This document shows positions 39,573-41,037 of a stretch of DNA of 41,037 nt, piece after piece; position 1 is the first letter of the stretch; every line of letters begins with the position of its first letter. Where the stretch lies: assembly GCA_050010135.1 (NCBI GenBank), contig JBEKLP010000014.1, forward strand, positions 1-41,037. The letters run 5' to 3'. The notes below the pieces were generated by a model, which ran no database searches, was not told the origin of the DNA, and saw only the letters and a list, made by a program, of their open reading frames with translations. This DNA comes from FEN-1073 sp050010135 (GTDB lineage: Bacteria; Chloroflexota; Anaerolineae; Anaerolineales; RBG-16-64-43). A program made the translations under genes and the position numbers.

Positions 39573-41037
39573 ATGCGCCTTTCCGAGTTGACCTCCGCTC
39601 TGCCGTCCGGCTCCCTTCCTCCGGGGATTGATCGGGAAATTACCGGCGTAGCGTACGATTCGCACCGGATCATGCCCGGAAATATTTTCGTGGCCTGCCC
39701 CGGGGGGAAAGCGGACGGACAGGCGTTCATTCCGCAGGCAATTTCCGCCGGAGCGGCGGCGGTGATAGGCGAGCGCGAGCAACCGGGATTGACGGTTCCC
39801 TACATCCGCGTTGCGGACGCGCACCTGGCGCTCGGGCTGATTTCAGCGGCGTGGTTCGGTTTTCCATCACGCCGGATGGTCATGATCGGGGTGACCGGAA
39901 CCGACGGAAAAACGACCACGGTCGACCTGATTTACCACATTCTACAAAAGGCAGGAATTCGCGCCGGGATGATCAGTACGGTCGGCGCAGTGATCGACGG
40001 ACTCGAAATGGACACCGGCTTTCATGTAACCACGCCGGATTCCACGGCGTTGCAGGGCTATCTGGCGCAGATGGCGGACGCCGGGCTCACTCATTGCGTC
40101 CTGGAAGTTACCTCGCACGGATTGGCTCAGCAGCGCGTTGCGGGCTGCGATTTCGACGTGGCGGCGCTGACCAATATCACCCGCGAGCATCTCGATTACC
40201 ACGGCACCTTCGAAGCCTACCGCGCCGTGAAGGCGGGTCTTTTTGCCGGGCTTGGATCCGCACCGGCCAAACCGTTTTTTGCGGTGCGGATGGCGGTTCT
40301 CAATGCCGACGATCCGTCTTTTGAGTATTTGCGCGCCCGGGTAAAAGTTCCGGTATTCGCGTACGGCCGGCGGCAGCCGGCGGACTTTGCCGCGGAAGCC
40401 GTGCGCGCGGACGTGGACGGAATTCATCTGACGGTGCGCACGCCGGATGGAATGTGTCCGGTCGGGAGCACCTTGACGGGCGTTTATAATGTCGAGAATA
40501 TCCTCGCAGCGATGACGGTGACGGTTGCGGGACTCGGGGTGGATCTGCAAACGGCGGCCGGAGCCGTGGCGTCCTTGCCGGGAGTGCCCGGGCGGGGGGA
40601 GAAAATCGACCTGGGCCAGGAATTCCTGGCGATCGTGGATTTTGCGCATACGCCGAACGCTTTGCGCGCCGCTCTGGAAGCCGCGCGCGGCATGAAGGGG
40701 GAGGGCGGCCGGGTGATCGCGGTCTTCGGTTCGGCCGGCTTGCGCGACCGCGAGAAGCGCCGGGAGCTCGCGGCGACGGGGGTAGACCTGGCAGACCTGA
40801 CCGTACTGACCGCCGAGGATCCGCGCACGGAGTCGCTTTCCTCCATTCTTGAGGAAATGGCGGCCGGGGCGCGTTCCCGAGGAGGCGTCGAAGGAAAGAC
40901 GTTCTTCCGAATTCCGGACCGCGGCGCGGCGTTGCGCTTTGCCGTGCAGTCGGCCCGCAAGGAAGATGTTGTGATTGCCTGCGGAAAGGGGCATGAACAG
41001 TCGATGTGCTTCGGCGAGGTAGAATATCCGTGGGATG
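39573..41037 (+). CDS. murE: UDP-N-acetylmuramyl-tripeptide synthetase, 3' end beyond the window
   Basis: 488 codons are present and open to the edge. ATP loop GTDGKTTT (109-116); HVTTPDS (151-157, UDP-MurNAc contacts); EHLDYHGT (205-212) and Lys220, the expected carbamylated lysine; NVENILAA (306-313); GKGHE (471-475). It adds the third amino acid to UDP-MurNAc-L-Ala-D-Glu in the cytoplasm. The specificity loop reads EDPR (415-418) in place of DNPR of diaminopimelate enzymes; Arg is kept. FGSAGLRDREKR replaces the usual FGCGGDRDxxKR. The third amino acid cannot be safely predicted. It starts 142 bases after the atp genes with a possible own -10 box. Confidence 0.93.
   Translation, partial: MRLSELTSALPSGSLPPGIDREITGVAYDSHRIMPGNIFVACPGGKADGQAFIPQAISAGAAAVIGEREQPGLTVPYIRVADAHLALGLISAAWFGFPSRRMVMIGVTGTDGKTTTVDLIYHILQKAGIRAGMISTVGAVIDGLEMDTGFHVTTPDSTALQGYLAQMADAGLTHCVLEVTSHGLAQQRVAGCDFDVAALTNITREHLDYHGTFEAYRAVKAGLFAGLGSAPAKPFFAVRMAVLNADDPSFEYLRARVKVPVFAYGRRQPADFAAEAVRADVDGIHLTVRTPDGMCPVGSTLTGVYNVENILAAMTVTVAGLGVDLQTAAGAVASLPGVPGRGEKIDLGQEFLAIVDFAHTPNALRAALEAARGMKGEGGRVIAVFGSAGLRDREKRRELAATGVDLADLTVLTAEDPRTESLSSILEEMAAGARSRGGVEGKTFFRIPDRGAALRFAVQSARKEDVVIACGKGHEQSMCFGEVEYPWD

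Noticed and set aside
1..41037. tRNA, rRNA or CRISPR arrays
   Set aside because: I looked for cloverleaf-like arms ending in GGTTC-type loops and for regularly spaced direct repeats. Only dispersed, irregularly spaced inverted repeats were found. A tRNA scan would settle this.

Overview
The window looks like a chromosomal contig of a GC-rich bacterium of the phylum Chloroflexota, probably class Anaerolineae. This is an inference from gene content and style, not a database match. The pointers are a nuo block with two nuoM genes and no peripheral-arm genes, an ATP synthase Fo block in which subunit b is fused to the C-terminal part of delta, a small MCMFC-type membrane protein, and families of palindromic intergenic repeats. 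No rRNA, tRNA or CRISPR array was seen.

Layout. (1) 1-6250: a small AT-rich gene with an L7/L12-like motif; a broken copy of the 3' end of sdhB; a short MprF-like lysyl-phosphatidylglycerol synthase; then the sdhCDAB operon (succinate dehydrogenase) on the minus strand. The broken sdhB end and the real one flank the MprF-like gene as direct repeats. (2) 6250-8810: a repeat-rich gap, a HAD hydrolase gene interrupted by one in-frame amber codon, two GNAT acetyltransferases and a methyltransferase remnant. (3) 8811-17210: a sugar uptake and catabolism locus. A DeoR-type regulator carrying an embedded periplasmic-binding-protein domain is divergent from a double-domain sugar-binding lipoprotein, a CUT2-type permease, an ABC ATPase with two predicted transmembrane helices inserted in its helical subdomain, a D-lyxose/mannose isomerase, a truncated PfkB kinase and a ROK fructokinase. 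(4) 17294-20513: a methyltransferase, a truncated P-loop kinase, a GNAT enzyme, a lipoprotein, and chimeric debris of methyltransferase and GNAT paralogues. (5) 20573-26889: minus-strand housekeeping and hypothetical genes (PAP2 phosphatase, small membrane protein, alpha/beta hydrolase, OsmC, a conserved hypothetical, flavodoxin, M50 protease, SppA). (6) 27364-39430: the complex I membrane arm nuoA-H-J-K-L-M-M-N followed directly by the ATP synthase Fo genes (atpZ/I, atpB, atpE, atpF-H). (7) 39573-end: murE, cut by the window edge.

How the genes work together. SDH, the complex I membrane arm and Fo form an energy-conservation neighbourhood (quinone reduction, proton translocation, ATP synthesis). 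The catalytic peripheral arm of complex I and the F1 sector must be encoded elsewhere. The sugar locus would import a monosaccharide, isomerise it (D-lyxose to D-xylulose, or D-mannose to D-fructose) and phosphorylate the ketose.

The most unusual part is the sugar locus. Three adjacent components (regulator, binding protein, ATPase) each have a non-standard architecture: a regulator with an embedded and apparently permuted sugar-binding fold, a tandem binding protein with mosaic near-identity between its halves, and an ATPase with a membrane hairpin between the Q-loop and the ABC signature.
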